Of a DNA stretch of 64,000 nt, positions 53,816 through 63,742 are shown piece by piece. The translations under genes were made by a program, and so were the position numbers. Source of the DNA: Pseudomonadota bacterium (GTDB lineage Bacteria; Pseudomonadota; Gammaproteobacteria; Legionellales; Legionellaceae); the NCBI GenBank assembly GCA_020051095.1, contig JAGVJN010000042.1, positions 1 through 64,000 of the forward strand, written 5' to 3'. The notes below the pieces were generated by a model. It was not told where the DNA came from and did no database searches. It saw only the letters and a list, made by a program, of their open reading frames with translations. Within the stretch, counting starts at the first letter, position 1, and every line of letters begins with the position of its first letter.

Positions 53816-56191
53816 ATGCAAAATACTATTAATAGCGCTGACATTAAAGTCAATAACACCCGTGCGATCACCAATAAAGTGACCAACGAACTTTGTCGTC
53901 TTTTATTTAAACAGCTTCCTTATGCCATTATTGCACAGCTTTTAGTTGCGACACTATTTGTCATTGGTTATCGAAGTGTGCAACCATCCTCCACACTGAC
54001 AATTTGGTTTGGGTATTTACTTAGTGTCTCTTTTTATTGGGCCTTGGTGGTCACCCTTTATCAATTTAAACGGTCATTCGTCAACACCCGCATGTGGGTA
54101 TTTTTGTATGGTATTGGCACTTTTTTTTCGGGAGTGGCGTGGGGATTCGTTGCCCTATCCATGCTCCCGGCGGAAATATCGCCATTGCAAATCTATATTG
54201 TGGGAATTATTTTGGGCATGACGGCAGGAGCGAATCCATTTTTTAACCCAATCATATCCGTCTATTTGTCCTTTTTAACCCCGGCGTTTATACCCTTAGC
54301 CTATTGGTTTTTCACCCAAGGTGGTATCTTCTTTTACCTGGGTCTATGTTCCATTGTCTATTTCGGAGTCATGGTATTATGCTGCTACCTTGCAAATTAT
54401 AGCTTAAGAGAATCAGCCAGGTTACGCTTTCAAAATATCGACTTAGATAGTTTAAACCAAATTTTAGAAAAGCGCGTCGAAGAAAGAACCAGTGAACTCG
54501 AAAAGTATTTAGCTATCACTAAATCGACATTGGAATCGACAGCAGATGGAATATTAGTGGTCGATAATCTTGGCCAAATTGAATATGTTAACCAAAAATT
54601 TATCGACATGTGGTCTATTTCAGAGGATATAGTTGAAGAAGGAAGAACGGGTTTTTTCTTCCACCTTGTTGAAACGAAAGTGGCTCAGCCAAGTGACTTT
54701 CTCGCCATGATGAGTCAAATCAATGAACAACCCGATCTCATCAATAACGGTGAATTTACCTTAAATGATGGCCGCATATTTGAATGGTATTCACAACCCC
54801 ATATTGTCCGTGAAGAAATTAATGGACGGGTATGGAGCTTTAGCGATATGAGTATTCGCAAAAAAATGGAATATCAGCTTGCCTATCAAGCAAGCCACGA
54901 TACCTTAACGGATTTACCCAATCGCTCATTACTCTTGGATAGAATTGGCAAAGGCATGCTCTATGCCGATAGGTTTCACAGTAATTTAATTGTCATGTTT
55001 TTAGACATTGATAATTTCAAAATGATTAATGATAATCTAGGGCATGACAATGGCGACCTAATCCTTAAAACCATTGCAAAGCGTTTAAAGAAATGCATCC
55101 GAAAAAGTGATACGGTTGCCCGAATCGGTGGTGATGAATTTGTTATTTTATTTTTTGCCAACGACAAAGCCAATATTATTAATATGGCTCATCATTTATT
55201 AGAAGAAGTAACCAAGCCCATTTATTTTTCCGACCATGAAGTTGTCGCAACAACCAGTATTGGCGTGTGCATTTATCCTTATGATGGGACGGATTCAAGC
55301 ACGCTATTAAAACATGCCGACATGGCAATGTATGCTGCCAAAAGCCAAGGTAAAAATAGTATTAAATTATTTGACGATTCGATTCGGGCTTATGCTCAAA
55401 AAACACTCTCCTATCAAATGGATTTACGTAACGCGCTTAAAAAAGGTCAGTTTACATTGGTATATCAACCGTTCATTGATCTAAGCACCTTAGAAATCAT
55501 TGGTTGTGAGAGTTTAATTCGTTGGCAACACCCACGAGATGGCCTGTTATACCCCAGCGAGTTTCTTCGTATTGCTGAACAATCAGGCCTATTCAATGAC
55601 ATTGGAAATTGGGTTATTGAAGAAGCCTGTCGTCAAAATCTGCAGTGGCAAACACAGGGCTTAAAACCAATCACCATGTCAGTCAATATTTCGCCAATTC
55701 AGTTCAAGCGGGATGATTTTGTAAATATCATTAAAAAAATCCTTAAAAAGCTGAATTACCCTCCTAATTTGCTCGAGCTAGAGCTGACAGAAAATATCAT
55801 TATGGAAAATAAAAAGCATACGTTTGATATCTTAACCCAGCTTCGCCAGTTGCAAATCGGTGTCAGTATTGATAATTTTGGTACGGGATATTCCGGTCTG
55901 AATTACCTTAAACAGTTCCCAGTGACAAAGTTAAAAATCGATAAATCATTTGTTTTCGATTGCAAGGATGAAGAAAACGAGGGAGCCATCGTAAAAGCAA
56001 TCGTTGCCATGGGCCATACCCTAAATCTGCCTGTACTGGCGGGAGGCATTGAGGACAATGACCATGTTCGCTACTTACGCCTCTATCAATGTGATATGGG
56101 GCAAGGCTTTTATCTTGGTAAACCGATGAGCGCGGATGAATTTTCGGAACTTTTAAAAAGACAAGGCGGCCGTCATATTAAAACCGGATAA
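53816..56191 (+). CDS. Membrane-bound diguanylate cyclase (GGDEF-EAL, EAL degenerate)
   Basis: The 791-residue protein has about seven helices in its first 200 residues, a coiled linker (ILEKRVEERTSELEKYLAI), a PAS domain (residues ~235-350), a GGDEF domain with an intact GGDEF (438-442, RIGGDEFVILF), and an EAL domain. In the latter the signature is ESL (565-567), the metal motif DDFGTG is DNFGTG (686-687) and the EGVE Glu is lost (AGGIE, 742-746), so it is probably inactive as a phosphodiesterase. It is likely a c-di-GMP synthase with membrane-sensed input. Confidence 0.9.
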   Translation: MQNTINSADIKVNNTRAITNKVTNELCRLLFKQLPYAIIAQLLVATLFVIGYRSVQPSSTLTIWFGYLLSVSFYWALVVTLYQFKRSFVNTRMWVFLYGIGTFFSGVAWGFVALSMLPAEISPLQIYIVGIILGMTAGANPFFNPIISVYLSFLTPAFIPLAYWFFTQGGIFFYLGLCSIVYFGVMVLCCYLANYSLRESARLRFQNIDLDSLNQILEKRVEERTSELEKYLAITKSTLESTADGILVVDNLGQIEYVNQKFIDMWSISEDIVEEGRTGFFFHLVETKVAQPSDFLAMMSQINEQPDLINNGEFTLNDGRIFEWYSQPHIVREEINGRVWSFSDMSIRKKMEYQLAYQASHDTLTDLPNRSLLLDRIGKGMLYADRFHSNLIVMFLDIDNFKMINDNLGHDNGDLILKTIAKRLKKCIRKSDTVARIGGDEFVILFFANDKANIINMAHHLLEEVTKPIYFSDHEVVATTSIGVCIYPYDGTDSSTLLKHADMAMYAAKSQGKNSIKLFDDSIRAYAQKTLSYQMDLRNALKKGQFTLVYQPFIDLSTLEIIGCESLIRWQHPRDGLLYPSEFLRIAEQSGLFNDIGNWVIEEACRQNLQWQTQGLKPITMSVNISPIQFKRDDFVNIIKKILKKLNYPPNLLELELTENIIMENKKHTFDILTQLRQLQIGVSIDNFGTGYSGLNYLKQFPVTKLKIDKSFVFDCKDEENEGAIVKAIVAMGHTLNLPVLAGGIEDNDHVRYLRLYQCDMGQGFYLGKPMSADEFSELLKRQGGRHIKTG

Positions 56192-56197
56192 TACTGT

Positions 56198-56710
56198 CTA
56201 TACGGTACGTTGTATTTTTTCTTGTAATAAGGTAATTTTCTTTTCGAGCATACCTAAATCCGCCTGCATCGTCAGCTTGATTTGTGTGTCGTTACATGCT
56301 TTCCATTGCGATTGAAGATGGGTGTATTGCTCTTTTAATTCCTCGATATCTTTTTCAATTTCAACTATCCACTGCTTTCGATGGCATAATCGCATCATCA
56401 ATTGGGCAGACACCGTTTTTTTACTCTGCTTTTGTAGCTGGATTTGGCAAAGCCTAACCAACACTTCGATCTTTTGTTGCACACGCTTTGCCAAATAACG
56501 ATATTCCTGGCTATGGTTTGCTAATCCATGGAGCCGTCTTAAGTCACGTTTAATTTCATGGACACAATCAGACGGGTGATTTTCAACAGACAAGGAAAAT
56601 AAGCTTTTAGGCAACGTGCTCAAATTCATACGATGAGGCAACAAACTGGTTTTCCAGGCAAGTTCGGGTAGCCTATCTTCAATTTGCTTAATTAGTGGAT
56701 CGCTTGTCAT
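56198..56710 (-). CDS. PriC-like primosomal replication protein (tentative)
   Basis: This 170-residue protein is basic and helical with a long C-terminal coiled coil (IEEKDIEELKEQYTHLQ-like pattern to the end). The layout, SLFSLSVENHPSDCVHEIKRDLRRL, KRVQQKIEVLVRLC and a final basic coiled coil with repeated Q and L, resembles PriC, which reloads DnaB at stalled forks through SSB. Legionella and related genera have such a diverged PriC. The evidence is pattern-level only, so the call is tentative. It is convergent with the GGDEF gene and separated from it by seven bases. Confidence 0.5.
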   Translation of the reverse strand: MTSDPLIKQIEDRLPELAWKTSLLPHRMNLSTLPKSLFSLSVENHPSDCVHEIKRDLRRLHGLANHSQEYRYLAKRVQQKIEVLVRLCQIQLQKQSKKTVSAQLMMRLCHRKQWIVEIEKDIEELKEQYTHLQSQWKACNDTQIKLTMQADLGMLEKKITLLQEKIQRTV

Positions 56711-56783
56711 AACCAGTCAATTTTCGTCTTGTGGTGTGGATCATAATAGACCAATGTCATTCATTCACTAAAGCAACCGATCG

Positions 56784-56821
56784 ATACCCGTGATCCTCGC
56801 ATTTTGAATGATCACGGGTAT
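56784..56821. repeat. Palindromic repeat with ATACCCGTGATC arms, second copy
   Basis: ATACCCGTGATC (56784-56795) pairs perfectly with GATCACGGGTAT (56810-56821). The arms are the same as in the palindrome at 25121-25177. It lies just past the end of the leftward amino acid permease gene and may also act as its terminator. Confidence 0.6.
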
Positions 56822-56824
56822 ATT

Positions 56825-58231
56825 TTACACTTCAGAAATCAAATCTACCATTGGCGCTTCTCGACGTGCACTAATGATCAATGGTATTGCTAGCATGAGA
56901 AGCAAACCGATACTGAGTGTCATTTCATAACGTAACGTCGATCCAACATTGATGTCTGCGGGTGGGAGAAAACCGACAATTAATGTGGCGATACAACCGG
57001 TTAATCCAATGAGTGACACGGCCACTAGACCAACAGTTCCACCCGGAACACGAAAACTACCTTGCTTTTCGGGATTGCTTAGCCGTAATTTCAGTGCGGC
57101 AGCAAACATCATCACATACATCAGCATATATAACATCGCTGCAAGTGCCGTTAATATCCAGTAGGAACCATTCACACTGGGCATTAATAAAAACATGGCA
57201 GAGAGGAGTGTCACAATCATTGCTTGGCCAACTAATAGGGCAACAGGGGCGTTGTGACGATTGGTCTTTTGTAAATAAGCTGGTAAGTGGCCATCTTTCG
57301 CAGCTAACAACAATCCTTTGGTAGGTGCAATGATCCAATTACTCACACTACCAAGACCGCCCAAAATTAACATCAATGCAATAAGCGGCATAATTTGATT
57401 TAAGTGATATTGTGAAAAAAATGCATCAAACGCCTGCATGATACCAGCCACTAAATTAATCTGATCATGGGGCAATACAATAGCAATTGCTAGAGATCCA
57501 AGGACCAGTGTTGTCAAAATGATGGCAACCGAGTATGTCAATGCTTTCGGGAAAGATGCTTGAGGATTATCAACATCATTGGCATGGACGGTGGCAATTT
57601 CTATTCCACAAAATGACATCATCACAGCAGTCAAGGAAACCCACATGGATTTATCAGACCAATGTGGCGAAAGGCTTGCTGTATTAAATTCGATTTGCAA
57701 TGGATGGCCACCTGCAATCCATACCGCGCCTAAGCCAATAATCAACGCCATCGGTAACAATAAGCCACTAATCGCGCAAATGTTGCTAAACGTTGCCGAA
57801 GATCGCATCCCTTTGCAATTTAATAACGTGGCTCCCCAAAAAGAAACAACGATGACACTGGTTAGGAATACCGGGTTATTCACGAGTTGAGGATTAATTA
57901 AATAACCAACCGTGCCCGCAACAAACGATAAGATGGTCGGGTACCAGATCACATTTTCAATCCATTGTAGCCAGATGGCCATAAATCCTGCTTTTGGTCC
58001 AAAAGCAGCCTTCACCCAGGCATAGATACCACCCTGCTTAGACCAACTCGACGATAGCTCTGCGGATACAAGTGCTGTAGGGATTAAGAAAAATAAAGCA
58101 CCCAGCACAAAGAAAAAAATCAATTGGCTTCCAAACAAGGCCGTTGCCGGTAAATTACGGATACTATCAACGGAGCCAACCGTAATCATCGTCAAGCTAA
58201 ATACGGATAAGGAATGCTTTTTTTGAGTCAT
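56825..58231 (-). CDS. APC-family amino acid permease / glutamate-GABA antiporter-like
   Basis: The 468-residue inner-membrane protein has about twelve helices and the APC fold. It shows features of the glutamate:GABA antiporter subfamily: LSVFSLTMITVGSVDSIRNLP at helix 1, LVSAELSSSWSKQGGIYAWVKAAFGPKAGFMAIWLQWIENVIWYPT, and SFCGIEIATVHANDVDNPQASFPKAL. These transporters are common in amino-acid-using Legionellales. No decarboxylase is adjacent, so the substrate pair is not certain. Confidence 0.88.
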   Translation of the reverse strand: MTQKKHSLSVFSLTMITVGSVDSIRNLPATALFGSQLIFFFVLGALFFLIPTALVSAELSSSWSKQGGIYAWVKAAFGPKAGFMAIWLQWIENVIWYPTILSFVAGTVGYLINPQLVNNPVFLTSVIVVSFWGATLLNCKGMRSSATFSNICAISGLLLPMALIIGLGAVWIAGGHPLQIEFNTASLSPHWSDKSMWVSLTAVMMSFCGIEIATVHANDVDNPQASFPKALTYSVAIILTTLVLGSLAIAIVLPHDQINLVAGIMQAFDAFFSQYHLNQIMPLIALMLILGGLGSVSNWIIAPTKGLLLAAKDGHLPAYLQKTNRHNAPVALLVGQAMIVTLLSAMFLLMPSVNGSYWILTALAAMLYMLMYVMMFAAALKLRLSNPEKQGSFRVPGGTVGLVAVSLIGLTGCIATLIVGFLPPADINVGSTLRYEMTLSIGLLLMLAIPLIISARREAPMVDLISEV

Positions 58232-58349
58232 TAAATCCAGCCCTTTAAAATGGAATACTCAATCAAAAGTGCTATTATACCAGAAATTCCTTAAGAAACA
58301 CTTAATTTTTGTTCTATTATTAGACAAATCAAAAAAATGTTTCGCAGTC

Positions 58350-59516
58350 CTACGCTGTGATCTTCACGCGCAAATCAACAAACGGCGCGCCAAATTTAAC
58401 CCGACCCTGCGTAAACGGTCGCGTCCCCACCCCAGGAATGGTGATGGTATTACCAAGCATCGTATTAGAATAAAGACCACCGGCTAACACTTGCACCATG
58501 GTGTTTTTGCTAAAGAAATATTCTGCACCCACGGCACCTACGTACTGGACATCCGAAGGGAAGTTTAACGGTCTTAAATGATCACGCTCAGGGCCATCAT
58601 CGACCATGCCAAATAAGCTCATTGCCCACTTATCATTAAATTGATGACGAATCACAATCATGCCGGCGTATGCATCTTTAAATTGCATCTGGAAATTAAA
58701 GGTATTTATAACAGAAGCTGTGTTACTAAACGTTAATACTTGGTTTGCGCTCCAGCTGGTGCGGATTAATTGCAAATTCATCAGCCATTTTTGGTTAAAA
58801 ATATGCAAATAGCTTAACAGCATCGTTTCTGGGAAATTAAAATGAAATTGCATCGGCGCCGAATAGACCATTCCAAGTTGACTATACCCTTCAGTACGCT
58901 GTCTAATACGGGAATAATAGGTAAATCCTAACTGGTTCATGGGTGTAATCAAATAATTTAATCCCGCATTAAATCCATAACCCACGCTTGAAGACGAATT
59001 GGCTAATAGCGCATCGCCTCCTGGAGTCGGCATGACCCAACTAGCAAGGTGGTTGTATAGCACACTAAAATTGATACCCGCGCCTAGCTGTAACTTATCA
59101 TTAAATTGCACGGCAAGTTTCGGACTGAAATCAAAATCATGCAAAATGGTATCAACCGCCGCGTAGCGAGTAACCGCATAGCGATCCCATTGCAAATTTG
59201 AGTTAAACGGCTCAGTGACATCAAAGCTAAAAACCCATTTATCATTGATTCGTTGAGCAGCACGACCGTAGGGAACAAAACTGGTTGCATGTGTTCGGCT
59301 TTCGCCAAAAGCAGGCGTAAAGGTCATCAAATTTAACTGACTGCCTTTAAATTTTCCATTTACACCAACAATCGTTGTTCCTAGAACAAACTCGTTTTGC
59401 TTGACTTGGGTTAATAACGCGGGATTATTAAAGCTTAGCCCAGATAAAAACTGAATCACGTTGGCAGAAACTGATAACGCCCAAGTAGTAAGAGCAATCC
59501 CTATTATTTTTTTCAT
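58350..59516 (-). CDS. OmpP1/FadL-family outer membrane protein
   Basis: The 388-residue protein has a signal peptide (MKKIIGIALTTWALSVSA), then the N-terminal hatch region of FadL proteins (SFNNPALLTQVKQNEFVLGTTIVGVNGKFKG) and many barrel strands, ending with a final aromatic strand (APFVDLRVKITA). FadL-type barrels import long-chain fatty acids or other hydrophobic compounds. The start at 59516 is chosen because GGAC lies six bases upstream and MKK is typical; an alternative is 59528. The classic NPA motif is present, and fadE elsewhere in the window is a possible metabolic partner. Confidence 0.88.
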   Translation of the reverse strand: MKKIIGIALTTWALSVSANVIQFLSGLSFNNPALLTQVKQNEFVLGTTIVGVNGKFKGSQLNLMTFTPAFGESRTHATSFVPYGRAAQRINDKWVFSFDVTEPFNSNLQWDRYAVTRYAAVDTILHDFDFSPKLAVQFNDKLQLGAGINFSVLYNHLASWVMPTPGGDALLANSSSSVGYGFNAGLNYLITPMNQLGFTYYSRIRQRTEGYSQLGMVYSAPMQFHFNFPETMLLSYLHIFNQKWLMNLQLIRTSWSANQVLTFSNTASVINTFNFQMQFKDAYAGMIVIRHQFNDKWAMSLFGMVDDGPERDHLRPLNFPSDVQYVGAVGAEYFFSKNTMVQVLAGGLYSNTMLGNTITIPGVGTRPFTQGRVKFGAPFVDLRVKITA

Positions 59517-59761
59517 ATTGTCCATCATTCTCTATGTTAAATGGTTTGTTAAAATCAACTCGCTAAACAATTAGATCTGCATACCTGATAATCAGCCAGT
59601 CAAAGTTAAAAGAAATCAATATACTCCTGCTACCTAGTGTTATTGATGGAACTAGGACGTCCTACTTACTTTACAATTTCTCTCCCTAGAAAGTAAAGAC
59701 CTGCTATGGGCATTATTGATAACTTTTGTTTTTGCGAACTGTAGGAATTGTCCATTTCCAC

Positions 59762-60535
59762 CTACGGAAAATTAAAACTAGCCCATACCGGCGCGTGATC
59801 GGAGGGCTGTTCCCATTTTCGAGGTTCTTTATCGATGCCAGTTTCCTTCAGTTTTTCAGTTAAAAGTGGGCTAGTTAGAATATGATCGATGCGAAGACCT
59901 CGATTACGCCGAAAACTTGCAGCACGGTAATCCCACCAGCTGTATGTGGGACTATCCGGATTTTGATGTCGGAAACTATCCACTAACCCCATATTAAGCA
60001 AATTTGCAAACGCCTCTCTTTCTTTCTGACTCACCAAGACACATTCGACCCATTCTTTGGGATCATGAACATCCAAATCGGAAGGCGCAATATTAAAGTC
60101 GCCTACAACAGCGAGATAGTCATATTTTTCTAACTGATCGTGGACATACTGCGAGACATGTTTTAACCAATCGAGCTTATAGCTATATTTATCGGAATCA
60201 AGGCTCGCACCATTGGGTACATATAAATTAATCACCCGTATATTGTTAATGGTAGCGGCTAAAATCCGCCGTTGTGGATCAATAAGACCCGGTACATCTG
60301 TTTCCACATCATGCATCGGAAATCGGCTCAATATGGCAACGCCATTGTATGTTTTTTGTCCGCTAAAACAAACATAATAGCCTTTCTCTTCAATGACAGC
60401 GTGTGGAAAGTTTTCATCGATAAGCTTCGTTTCTTGCAGAGCAAGAATGTCAGTTTGCTTATCTGCAAGCCAATCAAGGACATGAGGTAGACGAACTTTC
60501 AGCGAATTCACATTCCAACTAGCTAAATTCAGCAT
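59762..60535 (-). CDS. xthA: Exodeoxyribonuclease III, copy 1
   Basis: The 257-residue AP endonuclease/exonuclease repairs abasic and oxidised sites. It has the EEP-family blocks ASWNVNSLKVRLPHVLDWL, LQETKLIDENFP, VINLYVPNGASLDSDKY, the catalytic VVGDFNIAPSDLDVHDPKEW, SYRHQNPDSPTYSWWDYRA-type segment (here DSFRHQNPDSPTYSWWDYR) and GLRIDHILTS with SDHAPVWA. AGGAG lies 9 bases before the start. It overlaps the second copy by 17 bases, indicating joint translation. Confidence 0.96.
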   Translation of the reverse strand: MLNLASWNVNSLKVRLPHVLDWLADKQTDILALQETKLIDENFPHAVIEEKGYYVCFSGQKTYNGVAILSRFPMHDVETDVPGLIDPQRRILAATINNIRVINLYVPNGASLDSDKYSYKLDWLKHVSQYVHDQLEKYDYLAVVGDFNIAPSDLDVHDPKEWVECVLVSQKEREAFANLLNMGLVDSFRHQNPDSPTYSWWDYRAASFRRNRGLRIDHILTSPLLTEKLKETGIDKEPRKWEQPSDHAPVWASFNFP

Positions 60536-61310
60536 GCCATTCTCCTTGATATTCCATAGTTAAGGGCGCATGATCCGAGAATTGTTGTTCACGGTATATC
60601 GATGCGTGTTTTACATCGTGCGCTAAATCTGGCGTAATGACTTGGTAATCGATTCGCCAGCCAACATTGCGTGCAAAGGCACCAGCACGATACGTCCACC
60701 ATGTATATTGCTCAGGTTGTTGATTCACCACCCGAAATGCATCGACGAATCCTAGCGTATGATACAGATAATCCATCCACGCTCTTTCTTCGGGCAAAAA
60801 TCCAGAATTTTTTTGGTTCGCTTTCCAGTTTTTTAAATCAATTTCTTTGTGGGCAATATTAAAATCACCACAAATGATTAAAGAACGCTTTTCATTTTTT
60901 AGTGCTTGCAAATGGGTGGCAAAAAAATAAAGCGTTGCCATTTTTACCGACTGCCGATGATCGCCACTTGTGCCCGAGGGTAAATACAATGAAACAATTG
61001 AAAATTTATCAAAATCGAATTGGATATAGCGCCCTTCTTCATCGAAAATATCATACTCAACCGTATCGATGATTTTTTGAGGCTTTTGACGGCTATAGAG
61101 GGCAGTGCCACTATACCCTTTTTTTTCAGCACTGGCATAATGACAAACATACCCTGGTGGGAAAAAGCTCGGGTCACTGTTTATTTGATCCAACTGTGCT
61201 TTCGTTTCTTGAATACATAATAGATCAATATCTTGCTGACTAAACCAGTCGTAAAACCCTTTCTTGGCAGCAGACCGAATCCCGTTAGCATTAAATGTCA
61301 TCACCCGCAT
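60519..61310 (-). CDS. Exodeoxyribonuclease III, copy 2
   Basis: The 263-residue enzyme is a second EEP-family AP endonuclease: VMTFNANGIRSAAKKGFYDWF, CIQETKAQLDQ, the GDFNIAHKEIDLKNWKANQKNSGFLPEERAW block and WRIDYQVITPDL with SDHAPLTMEY. These features (N-x-N-G-I-R-S, a K-N-S-G-F region) place it closer to the ExoA/human APE1 type than to copy 1. The start at 61310 follows GGAG; the GTG reading three bases earlier is less likely. The pair arose from different branches rather than by recent duplication. Confidence 0.94.
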   Translation of the reverse strand: MRVMTFNANGIRSAAKKGFYDWFSQQDIDLLCIQETKAQLDQINSDPSFFPPGYVCHYASAEKKGYSGTALYSRQKPQKIIDTVEYDIFDEEGRYIQFDFDKFSIVSLYLPSGTSGDHRQSVKMATLYFFATHLQALKNEKRSLIICGDFNIAHKEIDLKNWKANQKNSGFLPEERAWMDYLYHTLGFVDAFRVVNQQPEQYTWWTYRAGAFARNVGWRIDYQVITPDLAHDVKHASIYREQQFSDHAPLTMEYQGEWHAEFS

Positions 61311-61318
61311 CACAACTC

Positions 61319-61951
<633 letters not shown>

Positions 61952-62030
61952 TTATACTTGAGAAATTTTCATTCTCAATCAAAACAGGTATGATAATTAT
62001 ACCAACGCATTATCACAAAAATTTGATCCA

Positions 62031-63257
62031 ATGACCATTAATAACATCGTCTTACAAAAATTTGCCGATAGCACTCGCTTCATCCGTTTTGTGATTTATC
62101 ACTTTTTTGAAGATGACTGCACCTATCGTGCGTCAGCCCTAGCATTCACCACGTTACTTGCGTTGGTACCTTTAATGTCCGTGGGTTTATCCATCCTATC
62201 AACTTTCCCCGTGTTTGAATCCTTTCGAGAGCCGATACAAGATTTTATTTTTACCAACTTCGTCCCGGCCACAGGAAAAGCGCTGCAAACGTATTTGGCC
62301 CAATTTACTAATCAAGTTAGCCAATTATCAACTACCGGTGTTACCTTTTTAGTCATAACTGCCATCTTACTGTTGGTCACCATTGAAAATGCAATGAACC
62401 AGATCTGGCGAGTCTCTTCCCCAAGAGGGGGGGTGTCTGCATTTTTACTCTATTGGACAATTCTATCACTCTCTCCTGTATTGCTAGGCTTGAGCATGGT
62501 CGCTAGTTCATACGTACTTAGTATGCCTTATCTCCAAGCACACAAACCGCCAATCTTTCTATGGACTGGTTTACCATTTCTTCTATCCTTTGTGGGATTT
62601 AGCTTTTTATACATCGTTGTCCCAAATTGCAAAACTAAAATTGCCAATGGTTTATGGGGTGGCCTGACTGCCGCGATTTTGTTTGAAACGGCCAAGCAAG
62701 GCTTTGCCTGGTATTTATCACGATACAGTACCTACCAACTGCTGTATGGTGCGTTTGCCATCGTGCCGATATTTTTTATATGGATTTATTGGGTATGGGT
62801 GGTTACTTTAATTGGGGCGGAAATCAGTTATGCATTATCCATGTCTCACCTTAGGCGTCGAGGTGAGGCACTAGACCCTATGACCCATGCCTTAATATGG
62901 CTATATCGTCTATGGGAAGCACAACATTCGGGCAAAGGCGTTAGCTTGCAACGACTTATTGATGCTGACTCCCAGCCCTACTCTCTGGATGCTAAACAAA
63001 TGATCAAAATTTTAGAAGAAGGGAAGTATATTCATACCAATGATAAAGGCGATTACTTTTTGTCGCGATCGTTGGATAACATGCCATTATACCAAGTCGG
63101 CGAACAACTGCCTTTTCATTTTCCGCGTTGCACGTTACCCTTACCCAAAAAACCACCCAAGTGGTTAGCCCAATGGTATCAGATTATCGAAGCGCGTCAA
63201 AAAGAGACCCAACAAAAGTTAAGCATTTCAGTTGACTCCCTATTTAGAGGCTCTTAA
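62031..63257 (+). CDS. YihY/BrkB-family inner membrane protein
   Basis: The 408-residue protein has the YihY (formerly ribonuclease BN) fold with about six helices: YRASALAFTTLLALVPLMSVGLSIL, LVITAILLLVTIENAMNQIWRV, YWTILSLSPVLLGLSMVASSYV, and IVPIFFIWIYWVWVVTLIGAEISYAL. A C-terminal soluble domain of ~130 residues follows. Function is unclear; the BrkB name comes from Bordetella serum resistance, and RNase activity is not accepted for this family. It converges on fis and shares a terminator with it. Confidence 0.9.
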   Translation: MTINNIVLQKFADSTRFIRFVIYHFFEDDCTYRASALAFTTLLALVPLMSVGLSILSTFPVFESFREPIQDFIFTNFVPATGKALQTYLAQFTNQVSQLSTTGVTFLVITAILLLVTIENAMNQIWRVSSPRGGVSAFLLYWTILSLSPVLLGLSMVASSYVLSMPYLQAHKPPIFLWTGLPFLLSFVGFSFLYIVVPNCKTKIANGLWGGLTAAILFETAKQGFAWYLSRYSTYQLLYGAFAIVPIFFIWIYWVWVVTLIGAEISYALSMSHLRRRGEALDPMTHALIWLYRLWEAQHSGKGVSLQRLIDADSQPYSLDAKQMIKILEEGKYIHTNDKGDYFLSRSLDNMPLYQVGEQLPFHFPRCTLPLPKKPPKWLAQWYQIIEARQKETQQKLSISVDSLFRGS

Positions 63258-63351
63258 CAAACCATTTTGGGAAAATTGGCGTCCTTATCCACGCTTTACT
63301 GCCGTTTGCATATTCAACTGTCTCAGGACATATCCGTGATACGAGGCAAAA

Positions 63352-63375
63352 AAAAACCCCGAGTTCGGGGTTTTT
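63352..63375. terminator. Bidirectional terminator between YihY gene and fis
   Basis: A stem of AAAAACCCCG and CGGGGTTTTT around an AGTT loop has a T-run on both strands. It should end transcription of both the rightward YihY gene and the leftward fis gene. Confidence 0.9.
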
Positions 63376-63396
63376 CATGCTTTATGTTATCGGCAT

Positions 63397-63681
63397 TTAC
63401 TCGTCGCGTGTACCAACATATTTGTCGTCGAAATAGCGTCTTAATTTTGTACGTAAAGTACCTCGGCTAATACCCAACATAATCGCTGCACGGGACTGAT
63501 TGTATTTGCAGTGTTCCATAACAGCTTTGAATAGTGGTGTTTCGACTTCTTCCAACACGAACTGATATAAATCAACAGGTTCCGTGCCTTTCAGTTCAGA
63601 TAAATATTTTTGCACAGATTGGGTCACGCTATTTGCGATTGAGCCAGTAATATCACCTGTATCTTTATTTATTGTTGTCAT
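63397..63681 (-). CDS. fis: DNA-binding protein Fis
   Basis: Fis (94 residues) is a nucleoid protein that bends DNA and activates rRNA and other growth genes. The C-terminal helix-turn-helix is present (HCKYNQSRAAIMLGISRGTLRTKLRRYF). Its start is ATG at 63681, 12 bases after GGAG. The gene stands alone rather than after dusB as in enterobacteria, at least within the window. Legionella has several Fis proteins; which one this matches cannot be told. Confidence 0.95.
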   Translation of the reverse strand: MTTINKDTGDITGSIANSVTQSVQKYLSELKGTEPVDLYQFVLEEVETPLFKAVMEHCKYNQSRAAIMLGISRGTLRTKLRRYFDDKYVGTRDE

Positions 63682-63713
63682 TCTTATTTAACTCCATCTT
63701 TACAAAAAGGGGC

Positions 63714-63742
63714 ATATTACCCAATTGATTAATTGGTGACAA
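63714..63742 (-). promoter_or_regulatory. fis promoter with a palindrome in its spacer
   Basis: On the minus strand there is a -35 TTGTCA (63737-63742), a 17-base spacer and a -10 TAATAT (63714-63719), placing the start of transcription about 25 bases before the fis ATG. The spacer is nearly filled by the palindrome CCAATTAATCAATTGG, a possible operator. Confidence 0.65.

Noticed and set aside
62031-63257. Annotation as ribonuclease BN.
   Set aside because: Real RNase BN activity belongs to the metallo-hydrolase ElaC family; the YihY fold is an inner-membrane protein.
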